A stretch of 64,000 bases of DNA, from positions 1,589,501-1,653,500 of the forward strand of contig NW_024881530.1 in NCBI RefSeq assembly GCF_019059575.1. Direction: 5' to 3'. Below, in pieces: positions 38,701-49,972 of this stretch. The position numbers were made by a program, and so were the translations under genes. How positions within the stretch are numbered: the first letter of the stretch is position 1; each line of letters opens with the position of its first letter. Below the pieces are notes generated by a model, which worked only from the letters and a program-made list of their open reading frames with translations, was not told the DNA's origin and did not search any database. This stretch comes from Amphibalanus amphitrite (taxonomy: Eukaryota; Arthropoda; Thecostraca; Balanomorpha; Balanidae).

Positions 38701-38866
38701 AATTTGACTGATTTCGGACAAGGTAAGAGGGACTGCTAGGCATACCTCAAGCACCCTTCCTCCACTTGGACTAGGGACCTGCGACTGAATAAAGGCAAAC
38801 AGTATGACTTCTCAAAAACTTGATGAAAAATAAACGGTTTTTCCTTTGAATCTGCACGCTATACTT
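35758..38866. other. Non-genic; includes a GC-rich island at 36650-37130
   Basis: No gene supported. The island repeats the words gttacgcc, gtgacgcc, cgtaac and cgggagc in both orientations (for example 36803-36830, 36940-36990 and 37065-37090), so it may be a degenerate minisatellite or a TGACG-rich regulatory patch. The rest is AT-leaning unique sequence. Confidence 0.45.
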
Positions 38867-39212
38867 CTTTTTTTTTTGTTGGGTTAGGCCCTTTCGGTCT
38901 GACAAGACCATTTCAGAGCCGGAAGGATGATAGGATTTAGGGGGAGACATTGGTCTGGGCAGGCACCCTAGAGAGTCGCCGGGGCTGAGCCCGTCCAAAT
39001 GGACAGGCCGACCAGCCCCCCAAGCACTCTCTGCACCCGGCTACGGGGTGCAGCTCCCTCGGGAGCAGCGGTGCCGCTCCAAGGGAGCAGTCCGCATGAG
39101 ATAAAGTTGCCTGTCCAGCCCGGAGGGGGGTTGCGGCGTTGGGGAGAAGGATTTCAGTATCCTGAGGATAGATGCATGGAACGGTGCTATACTTCTTTGT
39201 GAAGCTGAAATA
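38867..39212 (-). repeat. SINE-like repeat, unit 1 of a tandem dimer
   Basis: On the minus strand the unit ends ...gaccgaaagggcctaaccc followed by an A-run (T-run at 38866-38878 on the + strand). It contains GC-rich self-complementary parts around ctccctcgggagcagcgg and cagccccccaag. Unit 2 at 39219-39540 is very similar. An A-tail with a short, non-coding, structured body suggests a SINE or the 3' end of a LINE. Confidence 0.6.
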
Positions 39213-39218
39213 TATACA

Positions 39219-39540
39219 TTTTTTTTTGGGTTAGACCCTTTCGGTCTCACGACCATTGCAGAGCCGGAAGGATGACAGGAATTAGGGGGAGACATTGGTC
39301 TGGGCAGGCACCCTAGTGAGTCGCCGGGGCTGAGCCCGTCCAGAGGACAGGCCACCCAGCCCCAAGGCAACTCACTGCACCCGGCTACGGGGTGTGCTCC
39401 CTCGGGAGCAGAGGTGCCGCTCCAAGGGAGCAGCCCGCATGAGATAAAGTTGCCTGTCCAGGCCGGAGGGGGGTTTCGGCGTGGAGGAGAAGGATTTCAG
39501 TATCCTGAGGATATAAGCACGGAACGGTGAAGCTGAAATA
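39219..39540 (-). repeat. SINE-like repeat, unit 2 of a tandem dimer
   Basis: A second copy of the same unit with its own T-run on the + strand at 39219-39227 and the shared closing phrase ggatttcagtatcctgagga. The two units lie head to tail, separated by a short linker containing gaagctgaaata, which also closes unit 2. Confidence 0.6.
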
Positions 39541-40279
39541 AAAACGCGCCAGGATTGATCCTCGACTCTCGAGGACTTCGACCCCAGTCCGTCAGTTAGA
39601 CCTGCCCCGCCATCTGACGGTCACGTCGGAAACTATACACCACGCCGAGCGCTGCCTGTCGGGGTTGGATTACCAGAGGGCGCTGAAGCAATGCTGCTGA
39701 GCTCGAGATAGTACGTCCACCTACGAGCACCAGGCATATTCATATTGTGCATTCTTGAAAATTTAAGCAAATTATCCCGCTGAGGTCATGCAAATCACTG
39801 ACCTGCGCATGACAGGAGACGGAGAGGGAAAGCACTCAAAAGCCTTTCGCTTTTCTATATCTTCTAAACCTCGATCAGCATTGAACTCTATACATACTTT
39901 TGGCCGCATCAATTTGATACTTTGTATAAACGATAGTTTCGTAGTTATCATAGATCCGAGATCGGCCAAAAATAGCTACAAATTACCGTCATGTTTGATC
40001 AGGTTTGATTGGGTCGATTATCTCCCTATGATTCAGATTGCTCCTCATTTCCTGCACGTTTTCGGTCTCCTTACACCCTCTTCTCTTACCTTTGTTGCCT
40101 CTCTCCATCTATTCCCGTCCGTCCAGCTCCGAGTGATAGTCCAGTCACCAGACAGCACAATTGCTCTTCCAGAACAGGCTGGGGTCGGACAGTCTCACTC
40201 AGGGGGCGGAGTCAGACCGCGGCTGGGTCACGACTCCACTCAGGGTCAGGTCAGGTCGGGCCGGGTCGGGTCGATCGAG
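39541..40279. other. Upstream region of the 7TM gene
   Basis: No exon recognised. GC-rich from about 40190, with repeated gggtcaggtcaggtcgggcc words just before the candidate initiator. Confidence 0.4.
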
Positions 40280-40285
40280 TCAGTT
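40280..40285 (+). promoter_or_regulatory. Candidate arthropod initiator (TCAGTT)
   Basis: gagTCAGTTggc matches the arthropod initiator TCAKTY about 100 nt upstream of the 7TM gene ATG, in a GC-rich context without a TATA box. A downstream DPE was not evident. Confidence 0.4.
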
Positions 40286-40384
40286 GGCGCTCGGCCAGCG
40301 CCGCGGGGCTGGCGGCCCGGTCCTGTCTCCACCTGGCGCTCACTGGAAGGGTCTGTGTCTGTGTTCCGATTCAGTGCAGGAGCT

Positions 40385-43300
40385 ATGCCCGGGAGTAAGA
40401 AACCTGTGATCGACTACGACGGCCCCCCTCCTGACCCCCCTCCAACTGGGCCGGAGCTAACCAGCTCGTACGAGTACGGGACGCCGCCACGGTAAGGAAA
40501 TTGACCGACAGTGCTTGCTCGTGCTGGTGATTTAGTGATGTGCTCGAGTCTGTTGATATCTCTATATGTATATTGATTGCAGATTTTATACCATTCGAAA
40601 TAAACCAGTAAAACGCCTTTTGGGCGAAGAACGAGCGAGCGAGATAGTGAGCCCTGCACGTGCGGAAGGGCGAGAGGGTGCTTCCAACGGGCTTGCGCAA
40701 AGCACCCTTCTAACCGGTCGCTAGCGGTGTGCCAAATTTGAACGCAATCGGCCCAGCCGTTCCTGAGATCTGGAAGCGGCATTCTGCACGTGCGCACGTG
40801 CAAACGGGGTCCAAAATGACTTTTGCACGGCACCCTACTAACTGGTCCCCAACCGTGTACCAAATTTGAGCGCAATCGGCCCAGCCGTTCTCGAGATCTG
40901 GAAACGCCCCCTGCACGTGCGCACGTGCAGTAGCACCCTAACCGCAACACATGGGAATGCATTGCCTGGTGGGTGCCTACCTGTATGCCAAGTTTCAGCG
41001 AAATCGCCCCAGTAATTACCGAGTTACTGAAATGGGAACAAATTTGGGACCTCTTTTTGTTGTATTTTGCACGTGCACTGGGGGTGACCCACATGCATCG
41101 AGAGTATCCTATTTTGGGTAGAAGGGATGCTGCTACCCTACAAAAATTACCGCAAGCCAATCGCCCAAGCGGCTGCTGAGATATGAGCCTCTCAAAATCA
41201 CTACTTTTGCAAAACAGCTTGAACACCCTTGACTTTTCACGTGGCACGTGCCACGACGGTCACTGAGATGTATCAAAAGTAGTCAATTACGGGGTAGAAG
41301 GGATGGGGCTACCCAACAAAAAAGACCGACGGCCAATCGGTCCAGCGGTTGCTGAGATATAAGCCTCTCAAAAGCGTTACAGGCCGGGCCGGGCCGGGCC
41401 GGGCTGCTCATACTGAGATTTTTCCGTTATATTGAAAAGACTCACTTTGCTCGCTGCGCTCGCTCGCTCGTAATTAAAGGGACCCTCCCACCTTCAAAAA
41501 AGTTTATGAATTGGCATGAAAGTGATGTCGCTCGGTTCAGAAAGAGCGAAAACGAATATCTACCAAATTTCACCGAAAAATATTCACCGGTTTTCAAGAT
41601 ATTAGACTTTTACTTTTGTTTACTTTTGGGGATCTCCGCTGTTCCTAGCGACTTTATTTGGAGGCAATAGTTTGGCAGTTGAAAGTGCGGCACTTGTTGC
41701 GCGCAAATCAGCATATACCACCGCGTGCTACAAAACGTTTTAGTCAAACATTTAAAAATCGTTAGATATCTGCGCTGACGTCACACATTCAGAGGGGTAT
41801 TCCTATGCATTATAGCCCCTCTGAATCAAAATGCTGCAATTTTGAAATTCAATATTTCCGATTTAAGGCATTTCTCGATGTTGTGAGTGCCGAAACCGGT
41901 AATTGTGAGCCAGGGACCCCATTTTGGCTATCTCAACTCAAATCTAATGTTAAGGTGGGAGGGTCCCTTTAACCCTCGCCGGCCGAGGGGGAGGGGCGGT
42001 GCCGCCCCCCCATAGGGTTTTTTCGCGATAGCTCCAAACACGCTGGCGATAGAGAGCTGAAACTTGGCATACCTGACCTTTGATCCAAGCCGGATCTTTT
42101 GACACCAACCGCATTTTTAGGTCAGGTCAGGTCACTGACCTATGACGTCATAAGTGAACCTCTGCACGGTCTTCAGATGTCGCAACTTCGCAACGCCCTC
42201 ACTGCCAGAGGAGATGTCACAGGGAAATGAAACTTGCAGGATCTAGTATCCATTATGAGTCCCACAACTTGTATATCTCGGATTTTTCCTAAAGGTCATA
42301 TGAGGTCAGGTCATTTTCGTGACCTCACCATTATAAGTCAATGGGGAAAAATGAAAACTGCCATTCCGGCGCCGGGAACGATCTCCACCTATCTCAAGCA
42401 CACAGAATCGTGATTTGATGCACTCCTTGCAAGGTTAGATGCGTCACTTTTGCAATGTTGACCTTGCGTGACGTCATTTATGACGTCATCAAGGTCATAT
42501 TAGTTTTTCGTCAATAACTCATGATCAAATTGAGCTAGCGAGTCGAGAAAGCCACCAATGGACTCAGGAAGGCCTGCCAAATCGAATGATATGCGACATG
42601 ACCTCTTTCGACCAACTTCGTGACCTGGGGGTGCTGACCTGACCTTGACCTGAGGTCAACACCCCAAGTTGACCTGACCCGTACAAAAAGTATATCATTC
42701 GACGCGCCTGAGCGAGGCGAACACGATGCTGCCAAAATCGGCGCTCTGTGGCCGTTTTTTGCGAAGTTATTCACCAAAAACTGAACCGTACCTTGGGGCA
42801 CTTGACCTGACCTCAGAGGTCACCGGTTGACCTAGGACCTTAAAATCGGGTACCAATCTCTGCGTCTCGTAACGGCGCACACGCTCGTTTTTTCCGCGAC
42901 GCGCTAGCTCCACCAGGGGCGAAACGGCGAGGGGGGTTGTACCCGCCCCCCTCGGCCGGCGCGTATGTAGAAAACCAATAGGTCCGGCGAGGGTTAAGAT
43001 GGTGTGAAAGATAAATGCTCAAATAGTTACCATAAATTTGGTCGTGAGTCCGGTCTGAAATGGATCAAACTTGCATAAGATTTTTTGATATTAAACGTTA
43101 AAATAATAATCACTATGCTTATTACGATAATTAAAAACTATCAAATGTTAAATTTAATGAATTACATACCTTTGAATGTCGTATTCACCCCGATTCGCAA
43201 TCATAAATGTTAAACGGTATTGGTGATAACAAGGCATCTGGTATCAAGGTTTTATAATGGTTGCGAAGCGATTGCCACTAATCCTTCTACAGACTCGAGG

Positions 43301-46300
43301 ATAAAGACGGAGCTGAATCATCCACCAGCCGTGGAGAGGGTGGCCAGCCTGACAATGGAAACGCAGCCGGCTCAAAAGCGACAGACGGAGCTGGTAGCGC
43401 CCGAGGCGGGGAAGAGGGAGGGGAGAAGGGAGAGGACCTGGAGCGACCCGCCAGCGGGGCCAGCGAGGTGCACACGGGAGCCGTCCCGCTGCTGCAGGAG
43501 GACGTCTCAGGGAGGTTCAGGATCATGGCTGCCATGGAGGAAGTCGAGGTGAGTAAGGAAGCTCGCAATCTGTTTATTGCAGGGTTGGAGGGTGGATGGC
43601 TAAGAGTGGATGGCTAGGAGTGTTTTTAGGGCTTTGGCTGAGAGAGAGACTCTCACAGATGGCGGTGTGGTCTGCAGGAGGAGGTGCTATCGTAGATGGC
43701 GCTTAATGAACGTATTGTGGACCAGAATCTGCCGTTCTTAGGCTGGCATACAGACAAACTAAAAGAGATCGTGTCCGTGAGGGGAAGAGGCCAAGAAAGC
43801 TAAGAATACAGACAGAAAGAAGATGAGACGTATATAGAGACGTTAGCACTATTATTATCGACGTGCCATTGTCGGCGCTGCCCATTTGCTATGCCTCCTA
43901 AACATTGTCACATGTCGAATACCCATGTTATTGTTATCCACTAGGTCAATTGCTACAGCAATTGTTATTGCCCTCTCCGTGTTACTGTGAACGTTCTGGT
44001 CACCCCGTCAGGACCGTGAGATCCCGAGCACGGAGCTGAGCACCCCGCCCGGCTCTGGTGATGCGGCGCTGCACCTGGGGGCCGCCCTGGTGCGCTGGAA
44101 GCGGCTGCTGGGGCTGGCAGTGCCCGGCGCCTGGGGCGAGGACTACTCCCTGCCCGAGCCACCGGGCAGCGATCAGTACGTGCCGCCCCTGGTCTGCAAG
44201 CTGGTCACCTCTGTGTGGGTGATGACGGTTGTGCTGCTCCTCTTCACCAGCATCGGACTGCAGTGGGCCTTCTGCAGGCAGTGAGTTGCATGGCCGGCAT
44301 TGGAAATGTGATAATCGCCAATGGTGAGGTATCTGTAACTGATAACATAATGTTATCAAACGCTCTACTTCGCTGCATAAAGAATTTCGGTCATAAGTTA
44401 TTATTTATTTTCATAAATGCTATACCTGTATGAAATAATTAACGAATCCGATTCTGCATTATCTACGTTGAGTCCCTTCAGGCAAGAGCATAAAATCGTG
44501 CTTCATTATTTCCCGCCGGTACCTCAAATACTGCGCTTAACACCCATACCCCGTGCCCCGTACCGACGCCGCTCTCCCCAGAGAATACTACGGTCGGATG
44601 CTGGTGTGGCCGGGGGCGAGCAGCAACAGCAGCTCGCGCGACTACCTCTGTGTGCCCTCCTTCGTGTGGATCCACCTGATCCCCCGGCTGCTGTACGCCT
44701 TCGGCTACGTTGCCATCTTCGCCTGCATCTTCTGTCTGCACATGCACGACGCCGAGACCGTCGTAGCCAGGGTGAGGCATGGGTCAAGGAAGCCATATCG
44801 ACAGCGTGACCTCAGTGATGAGCGATTTATATGCGAAACACCACCATGAACTATGGAGTTGTATCATGTCAAGGATTTATGTGAAATATTTTTTCTTCTT
44901 GATATTCCTCCAAATATCATAAAGAAACAAGAGAAGAGAAAAGTAATGTAACCAACGCAACTCTGTAACTATCAGGGTGGAGGAAGCTTTATTTACTGTA
45001 GCACTACGCGCTGTACCATTCAATTATCAGCTAAATATGACCGTCTATTTTTCGCAGGCCTACGATGTGATCACCGAGGAGCGACAGAACCCATACATCA
45101 CTATGGGTTTCATCGACAACTGCCACCGCGACCCGCACCTGATGGTGTTCTGGTTCGTCGTGCTCCAGGTGTTCTCACTGCTGAGCACTCTTCTCGGAGA
45201 GGACGTGATCCTGCAGAACCTCACTGAGATGAAGCCGCTGTGAGTTTGTCAAATTGCGACTATATGGTGGCTGTATGACACGCAAACGTTTTCGATGTTA
45301 CGTTCTGTAAACTGAACGTTGATTGATGATAGTCACGAACAATGTTCATGTTTAATAATCACTGCTGAAAAACAAATGGTGCTGTTTAGTGTCTGCTGTT
45401 CTCTGTTCCACTGAATATTTTTGGTGGTAATAACGCGAGGAGATGACGGAATGTGCTACCCTCCATAGGCCACACTCTGCGCTGGAGTGGCTCACCTACT
45501 CGATCACGTGTTTCGTGCGTCTGATGGTGGACGGCATGATCGGCCACTGCCTCATCACGGCCACGCTGTCCATCAAGTACCTGGGGCTGATGGTGGAGAG
45601 GATCACCTGGCACCTCCAGACGCTAGTCTCCTTCAGCAGCCACCAGGCCGCCTCGCAGTACTTCTTCACGCGCACACAGATCGTGGTGCACTGCATCCAT
45701 GGTGCACAGGTGAGCCAGTGGGATGCTGATAGGGGACCGATGGATTCGTTAGGCGACGAACAACTTGGTATGAAACTGCTTGCAGATGCATGTCATCTCC
45801 ATTTGACTGAGTATATGAAAAATGGTCGAATGCGTTTCAAATTTCTCAACAAACCGCCAAATACTATGACCGCACATGCACGATCAATGTCGAGCCCCCA
45901 CTTCAGGCGGCCAATGATAATTTCTTTTTCGCAGCCCCACACCTCGGCAGCCATACTGATGGCTGCGCTCCGGATATGTCAGATCATCAGTCTGCTCACT
46001 CTGGACCACGTCAATAAGCCGAGACGCTACTCCTCCCTGGCTCAGCTGCCGATTGCGATATTCTTTACGATGACCATCCTTTTCTACATCCAGAGGGTGA
46101 GCTACGTTTTTATTGTTTAAATAGTTTTTTATCACCGGTATTGATGCCTTGTTAGATTGCAGTATTGGGATATCAGTCCTACGATAGGGCATTCATCGCA
46201 TTGCTTTAGTTAGCAGCTATGTGTGGTGTTTTTGCCATTTTCACACCCCTGATAGCATTTGGTACATTTGAAGTGTCCCTCATTCAATCGATTTCCCCTT

Positions 46301-46655
46301 GTCCTAATACTTCACATTTTACATTACACATTTCACACTTTTCCAGAACATCTCTTTGACCGAGACATGGCAGCGATCGACCCTCCGTGACCCGGACATC
46401 GTAGACCCTCCTGAGACCGCCGAGGCGCCCGCAGCGCGGGAGCAACAGCATCAGCTGATCCACCGGATCTCCAAAGAGGAGGAGCGGAACCGCGCCGTGG
46501 TGCTCTGGTACCAGATCATCCGGCACGCTCCACCCGTCACCGGAAAGGTGCTGGGAATGGGTGCCAGTCGAGGCATGTACTGGGCCGTGCTGGTGGTTGG
46601 GACGCTGTACACCACAGGATACTACGTGCTGATCAAGTACATCCCACTCATCTGA
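40385..46655 (+). CDS. Seven-transmembrane gustatory-receptor-like protein (8 exons, 571 aa)
   Basis: Exons 40385-40491, 43293-43548, 44012-44280, 44582-44771, 45058-45239, 45469-45709, 45935-46096 and 46347-46655 join in frame across GT-AG introns (phases 2,0,2,0,2,0,0). They sum to 1,716 nt with a single final TGA. Residues 1-36 are Pro-rich (PPPDPPPTGPEL) and 37-150 Gly/Glu-rich and probably disordered. Seven hydrophobic helices follow, near 183-207, 238-268, 288-310, 341-375, 418-440, 450-467 and 545-570. A long loop (about 470-540, charged) precedes TM7, which ends TTGYYVLIKY and resembles the TYhhhhhQF box of arthropod gustatory receptors. Late phase-0 introns are also typical of that family. 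Such proteins are ligand-gated cation channels with a cytoplasmic N-terminus. The long acidic N-terminus is unusual. Family assignment is moderate; the exon structure is firmer. An ATTAAA at 46864-46869 could be its polyadenylation signal. Confidence 0.72.
40603..41473 (+). repeat. Iteron-type interspersed repeat, copy 2, in intron 1 of the 7TM gene
   Basis: Nearly the same sequence as 26360-27243 in the same orientation, with fewer (ggccg) units near 41382-41403. The 20-bp palindrome is at 40911-40930. Differences are scattered point changes, so the two copies separated fairly recently. It abuts the TTAA MITE at 41474. Confidence 0.75.
41474..41972. mobile_element. TTAA-flanked MITE, family agggaccctcccacctt
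   Basis: Perfect 21-bp ends including TTAA: ttaaagggaccctcccacct at 41474 and its reverse complement ending 41972. The body is non-coding. An inverted relative lies at 55551-56025, sharing the stretch around ggtttttcaagatattagac and ctccgctgttcctagcgac. TTAA target use suggests piggyBac-type mobilisation. Confidence 0.82.
41969..42997 (+). mobile_element. TTAA-flanked non-autonomous transposon, subfamily B
   Basis: Begins ttaaccctcgccggccgagg and ends ccggcgagggttaa. The first TTAA is the last TTAA of the preceding MITE. The interior is rich in TGACCT/AGGTCA and shares end structure with subfamily A. Its closest partner is 61142-62196 in inverse orientation. No ORF of transposase type is present. 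Confidence 0.82.
42129..42141. promoter_or_regulatory. Perfect IR1 nuclear-receptor palindrome inside the TTAA element
   Basis: AGGTCACTGACCT, preceded by gtcaggtc, so a direct half-site lies beside the palindrome. It falls in intron 1 of the 7TM gene. Confidence 0.5.
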
Positions 46656-47260
46656 GCGCTGTTGGATGATCCAATGACCGGTGGTTTGTTGGCTGGCTGA
46701 TTGTTTATGAGGAGGTATACCCATAGTTGTTGGCTGCTTTGTTGTCTGTTGATACTGGTACGGTGTGCTTTATATCATGCGGAGCTTAGATGGCTGACGT
46801 TGACTTTGAGGGGAGGCCGTCAAGCCGACATATTATGCTAATTAGTTGTTAAAAAGGTGATAAATTAAATCGTTGCAGAACATTGTTGACCTAGCTACTA
46901 TTTTCAGGCGTGCCATGACCAGATGACTGGTTACGTTGCTGTTACGTACGTTTCGAATATTGTGAACTCCGTTTGGAAACGAAATGTATCCAGACCTATC
47001 TCGTTATTGTTTTTCGTTGTTCAGTGTACCAATACATTGGAAACGTGCCAGAAAAAGCTTATTTACTCGTGTTAGTTCTTAGGAAAGTATTCGCTATTCA
47101 CTGTATATCATATAGTACTCGTAAAGGTATAGGTGCGTACTTCGGTTATCTCTTGTGACACAAGCTGCATGTGTGGTTCATTTAGGCATGTTTCACCGTG
47201 GTGTTATTTTCTGTTAGGCGGTGCAGCTGCCATTGTCAGTGAAGGTAGGTTATCCTCCTT
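46656..47260. other. 3' flank of the 7TM gene
   Basis: Probable 3' UTR to about 46890 (ATTAAA at 46864), then AT-rich DNA with no gene recognised. Confidence 0.45.
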
Positions 47261-48050
47261 TTAAAGGGACAGTATCATCGAAAAAAAATTCATGTATGGA
47301 GCTGATTTTTTTTTACTAGCATTTCTTATTTTTCTGAATCAGAAAAAACATAGTTTGAGGACCGAACTCGGTGAAAAATATTGCAACCACATTTCATTTT
47401 CATGATTCATTTTCATGAGCGAACCACCACTATACAAGCATGGCCGCCAGTTTGGAAGCACGCAAAATTACTACAGAACTGGCGCAGATAATACATTATT
47501 GACGCTACGCTTACGCGGTCGTTCTTCTGATTGAGTTGTCCTTAGGGAGAGGTAGCCTTAGGTATTGCCTATAAAAATATAACGTGACAATTGGAGGGAG
47601 TGACAATTGGACGTGACAATTGACAATGGGAGAAAATATCACGTGACAATCACGTGATAAACGTCATACATTGGAGGGAGATTGTGATTCAAGCTGGAGG
47701 AATTCCTTTGGTGAGCCGCTAGAATCCGAAGGAAACAGCGGAAATTGCCTACGACTATTTAATGAATTTAACGGTGATGAATAAGTGCGAAAAACGTTTT
47801 GGCTTTATAAAATTTGATGAAATGACCAGGGTAAAAGTTTTATTACTGGCGGTCAATTCAAACCGGCGCAAACATTTAAACAGTGAAGATAGTGAAGCAC
47901 GATTCAAAGTGTGGTACACCTTTCGTACTTTGAGCGGCGATAGCGGGATAACGGTGTGGAGCTTCGAGGATCGGTCTTCAGTTCCCGGACCAGAAAGGTG
48001 GGGCCTATGCAATGTCAAATTTCATCAAAATGGTGATACTGTCCCTTTAA
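47261..48050. mobile_element. TTAA-flanked MITE, family agggacagtatca
   Basis: A 790-bp element with inverted ends ttaaagggacagtatcatcg and tggtgatactgtccctttaa, TTAA at each edge. The ends share the first ten bases (ttaaagggac) with the 41474-41972 family but the body differs. A 130-codon frame in its right part has no recognisable domain and runs past the element's end. Confidence 0.75.
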
Positions 48051-48920
48051 GAGTTGCAGTCTCCGCCCTCCGGTATCTTATTCCGAGTGGTGCAATTTTT
48101 CTAACAATAGTTGCAGTCTTCATAGACTATTTGTCGGAGGGTCGGAGTGAGCTTCCTTTCTGATAAGCGTTGCAGTCTCCAGCGTCTTACATCAGGGTTG
48201 GACTACTATTCTAGTAGCAGTTGCAGTCTCCAGCGTCCTTGCTCGAATGTTATTTTCTTAATGGTAGTTGCAGTCTCCAGTGTCAAAGCTGAGTGGTGCT
48301 ATCTTTCTTATAGCAGTTGCAGTCTCCTGACCAAATGCTGGGGTGAGATACCTTTCTGATAAGCGTTGCAGTTTCCAGCGTGTTATGCCAGGATGGTGCT
48401 ACTTTTTTGTAATAATGGCAGTCCGCTCTATCCAGGCTGGTGCTATGTTTCTTAGAACAGTTGCAGTCGCCAGTGCCGTATTAGTGTTATCTTGCTAATA
48501 GCAGTTGCAGTCGCCGATGAATGCCGACTTAGGCTATTTTTCTTGTGTGCGTTGCAGTCTCCGCTATCAAATGCGAAGTGGTGCTTCTTTTCTAAGTCAA
48601 GTTGAAGTCTCCAGAGCGCCTGCCGAGGTGGGCATCTCTGAAAGACGTTTCAGTCTCCAATTCGGAATGGTGCTGTTTTTTTGCATAACAGTTGCACTCT
48701 ACAGTGTTCATGTTCAGGCATAGGGCATGCCATCTTTCTGATTGGCGTTGCAGTTCCCATCCTCTATGCCAGGATAGTGCTGCCGTTCAGTTGCAGTCTC
48801 CAACGTCCATTTCACGGTGCTGCTTTTCTTGATAGTAGCCGCAGTCTCTTATTGTTATTTTCATCTAGTCGACCTCCGTGCCTGAGTGGTTTTATTTTCG
48901 ACCACGGCTATTATAGTCTC
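48051..48920. repeat. Degenerate minisatellite, about 50-60 bp unit (gttgcagtctcc)
   Basis: The phrase gttgcagtctccag and variants recur about seventeen times, for example near 48052, 48109, 48168, 48221, 48266, 48314, 48504 and 48549. Between them are drifting spacers such as tggtgctatctttcttatagca. The array starts at the edge of the TTAA element. No protein-coding role is supported. Confidence 0.75.
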
Positions 48921-49541
48921 TAGCATGCATATTCTGCGTCTGTACTGGAATAAACACGAGGCAGTAGATTTCGACGATCCATGCGCTCAAAGTCCGACTC
49001 ATCCGACTCACAACAACAAAACGTCCCAGAAGAGGCTGAATTCGAAAGCATTTTTGCAGTTGAGATTTAGCACCCACAAGAAGCGTTTATAATTCAGCGG
49101 TATTTCGGGTCGTTAGATGACGTCATTCGCCTGCAGCTGCCTTTCCCACCACGGGGTCTGTGAGGGGAATACCCACGCTCTCCGCAGGGCGTAATTACCT
49201 ACCCTGTTTACTCAACCACTACCGGCGAGCCGGGGGATTACCTGTGAGCCTGTGCCGTGTTATGAACATAATCGCTTCTTACAGAATACACAGTGGATCC
49301 CTTGTGCTTAATGAGCTTTTTTATGAGTCAAGCGTGACTACTCAAGGAGACCCACATGGGCTGCCCAATGCCCATATCGAACCCATATGGGGCCCACTTG
49401 GGTGTGCTGGCTGGGTAGGCGCTATTTTTGGCTCTTGTGAAAAAAGACGCATGCAGAACGGAAAATGAATTTCTTTTCCATCTCGTTAAAGCATACAGGT
49501 ACCTATACCTATTTCCAATAGGCATAACCGCGCCAAATAGG
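48921..49541. other. Upstream region of the CRD-NTR gene
   Basis: No exon recognised. A short acctatacct/caggtacctata patch lies just before the TATA box. Confidence 0.4.
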
Positions 49542-49549
49542 TATAAAAG
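49542..49549 (+). promoter_or_regulatory. Candidate TATA box (TATAAAAG)
   Basis: Consensus TATAAAAG 430 bp upstream of the ATG of the CRD-NTR gene, followed by a GC-rich stretch (49600-49970) that would be the 5' UTR. No clear initiator was found at the expected distance. Confidence 0.45.
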
Positions 49550-49972
49550 GGACGTATCGGTCGTCTCGGATATATGCGCGTGGATGTTTTTGTCCCGGAT
49601 TTTTACAGCTCGCTGGGTTCCCGGCTGGGTGCCGTCCGCGGTTCGGCGACTCGAGCCTCTGTGAGGGTCGACTGTCGCCTGGGGGCAGGCTCAGCCTCGG
49701 ACACGAGTACGGTGGGCGCCGGCCGGCCGGCTCCGGTCGGCGCCAGGTGACTGTGGGAGGCGTATAGAGGTGCTGGGCGCTGGGTGGGCAGGTGGGTCGG
49801 AGTCTCTCGACAGTGGGACCGGTTCCAGAGGCTGTACCCGGCGGAGAGCGCGCAGTGACACACGCGGAGAGGACGACTCTCATACCGCGCGGGCCGGCCT
49901 CCGCGCCCGTGACGTTTGTTAGTGTTGGTCGCTGACTGCTGAGTGTTGATTGTTGAACTCTGTCCAGCCACC

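Noticed and set aside
43220-43552. 110-codon frame starting MVITRHLVSRF over exon 2 of the 7TM gene
   Set aside because: Wrong frame. The frame giving LEDKDGAESS... joins exons 1 and 3 without a stop; this one does not.
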